A stretch of 6,724 nucleotides of DNA from JBDUDK01 sp040002995 (lineage in GTDB: Bacteria > Actinomycetota > Acidimicrobiia > Acidimicrobiales > Ilumatobacteraceae), in assembly GCA_040002995.1 (NCBI GenBank), contig JBDUDK010000136.1, positions 1 through 6,724 on the forward strand, written 5' to 3'. Both the position numbers and the translations under genes were made by a program. Within the stretch, counting starts at the first letter, position 1, and each line of letters opens with the position of its first letter. Shown in pieces: positions 5,813 to 6,724 of the stretch. The notes beneath the pieces were generated by a model. The model was not told where the DNA came from, did not search any database, and was given only the letters and a program-made list of their open reading frames with translations.

Positions 5813-6580
5813 TCAGCGGGCCACTGCTGACCGTGACGTGGCCAAATCGGCTCGAAGCGCCGCCGTTACCGGCCCAATATCGAAGCCGACGGTGATCATG
5901 CGAAATCCTGACGCACTGCGCTTCTTGGATAGATCGGCGCTGGCGTGTATTCCCGGGGTGACGCCGTGGCGACCGCAGGACTCGACGATGGCCGTGAGGG
6001 CACCATCGAAGAGCTCGCCGGGGTTGTCCATCGCCGGTGGGAGGCCGTAGGTGAGCGACAGGTCCGCGGGCCCAACGTAGATCGCGTCGATCCCGTCGAC
6101 ATCCAAAATCTCATCGATGCGGTCGACGGCTTGCTTTGTCTCGATCATCGGAATGCACACCACCCGGTCGTTGGCGCCCCCGAAATAGGTCGGGCCGTAC
6201 CGCGTGCCCGCCGCGAGCGGCCCGAAACTCCGCCGGCCAACCGGGGCGTAACGGCACGCGGCGACGGCCTGGGCCGCCTCTTCAGGGGAGTTCACCATCG
6301 GGATGATCACGCCCAACGCTCCGGCGTCGAGAACTCTGCCGATGATGCCCGGCTCATTCCACGGGACGCGGACGATCGGCGTCGTCGCGCTGCGGGCCAT
6401 CGCTTGCAGCATCGCCATCGTCTCGGAAAATCCCGCCAGTCCATGCTGCATGTCGACGCACACATAGTCGAAGCCGGCGTTCGCCGCGGCCTCGGCGATG
6501 AGGGGATCGCGCAGCATCAGCCATGCACCGAGCGCGGTGTTGCCATCGCGCCAGATCGACTTCAAACCTTGGTCGCTCAT
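5813..6580 (-). CDS. HpcH/HpaI-type class II aldolase
   Basis: This 255-residue cytoplasmic enzyme belongs to the HpcH/HpaI aldolase / citrate lyase family, metal-dependent class II aldolases that split 2-keto-3-deoxy acids (such as 4-hydroxy-2-oxoheptanedioate or 2-keto-3-deoxy-rhamnonate) into pyruvate and an aldehyde. The substrate cannot be read from sequence. Counterparts of the E. coli HpaI active-site residues are visible: H46 (VDMQHG), R71 (VRVP), and the metal ligands E147 (PMIET) and D173 (VGPADLS); YAPVGRRSFGP (111-121) is also conserved. Q45 replaces the glutamate usually found before the catalytic histidine. The ATG at 6580 fits the family N-terminus (LKSIWRDGNTALGAWL). An in-frame GTG at 6628 adds 16 residues and has a better ribosome binding site, so the true start is uncertain. 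The phosphatase gene follows after 30 bp, so co-transcription is likely though the functional link is unclear. Confidence 0.9.
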   Translation of the reverse strand: MSDQGLKSIWRDGNTALGAWLMLRDPLIAEAAANAGFDYVCVDMQHGLAGFSETMAMLQAMARSATTPIVRVPWNEPGIIGRVLDAGALGVIIPMVNSPEEAAQAVAACRYAPVGRRSFGPLAAGTRYGPTYFGGANDRVVCIPMIETKQAVDRIDEILDVDGIDAIYVGPADLSLTYGLPPAMDNPGELFDGALTAIVESCGRHGVTPGIHASADLSKKRSASGFRMITVGFDIGPVTAALRADLATSRSAVAR

Positions 6581-6634
6581 GGCGCGGGACAGTACTGAGT
6601 TACGCGCCGCGGCGAGACAACCAAGCACTTGCTG

Positions 6635-6640
6635 CCCTTT
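6635..6640 (-). promoter_or_regulatory. Possible ribosome binding site for an upstream GTG start of the aldolase
   Basis: AAAGGG on the minus strand lies 6 nt before the in-frame GTG at 6628. The ATG at 6580 has no comparable motif, so either translation starts at 6628 or the ATG is used in a leaderless or weakly bound form. Confidence 0.4.
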
Positions 6641-6668
6641 CGTGGCTTCCTTACGATGCCCAGGCGCA

Positions 6669-6712
6669 GCGTCTGTAGGAGCGTCTGTAGGAGCGTCTGT
6701 AGGAGCGTCTGT
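6669..6712. repeat. 12-bp tandem direct repeat, about 3.7 copies
   Basis: The unit GCGTCTGTAGGA occurs three times without change (6669-6680, 6681-6692, 6693-6704), followed by a partial fourth copy GCGTCTGT (6705-6712). After a short spacer (TTAGGG) another GCGTCT closes the window (6719-6724), so the array may continue outside. It sits 41 bp or more upstream of the GTG at 6628, in what should be the promoter region of the aldolase-phosphatase unit. Translated on the plus strand it would give a V-G-A-S repeat, but the ORF there is mostly a shadow of the aldolase. It may be a set of repeated regulator sites, a slippage-prone microsatellite, or an assembly-edge artefact. Confidence 0.85.
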
Positions 6713-6724
6713 TTAGGGGCGTCT

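Noticed and set aside
6669..6724. CRISPR array at the right edge
   Set aside because: The units are 12 bp and abut without spacers, so it is a simple tandem repeat.

Overview
The window is GC-rich with strongly G/C-ending codons. It carries a PP2C/SpoIIE-type sensor phosphatase, a MEDS-kinase (RsbA-like) regulator and a GTTT-N16-GGGTAT promoter of the actinobacterial SigB/SigF type. This points to a high-GC actinobacterium, probably a soil or aquatic lineage; the class cannot be fixed from this sequence alone. It reads as ordinary chromosome: there is no transposase, integrase, tRNA, rRNA or CRISPR array.

Layout. Bases 1-73 hold no gene that can be defended. On the minus strand, a GlsB/YeaQ/YmgE-type small membrane stress protein (537 to 259) is followed, with an ATGA overlap, by a 62-residue proline-rich ORF (262 to 74). 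A near-perfect general-stress promoter lies just upstream of the pair (606 to 581). Divergently, on the plus strand, come a secreted TIGR03118-family protein (727-1854), an unrecognised 92-residue protein (1863-2141), and, after a 148-bp gap, a MEDS plus HATPase regulator of the RsbA type (2290-3216). The rest of the window is on the minus strand. A HpcH/HpaI-type aldolase (6580, or possibly 6628, to 5813) is followed after 30 bp by an 857-residue membrane-PAS-GAF-GAF-SpoIIE phosphatase (5782 to 3209). The phosphatase ends tail-to-tail with the RsbA-like gene, overlapping it by 8 bp. The right edge (6669 onward) holds a 12-bp tandem repeat.

How the genes may work together. The RsbA-like kinase/anti-sigma protein and the RsbU-like phosphatase are the two opposing enzyme types of a partner-switching system that controls a SigB/SigF-type sigma factor. 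The GlsB gene carries exactly the promoter such a sigma factor would read. The window therefore plausibly shows two regulators and one target of a general stress response; the sigma factor and the STAS anti-anti-sigma protein are not here. The secreted protein and the aldolase have no demonstrated link to this circuit. I found no clearly new system. The most notable points are the overlapping convergent kinase/phosphatase genes, the coupled GlsB and proline-rich pair under a stress promoter, and the edge repeat.
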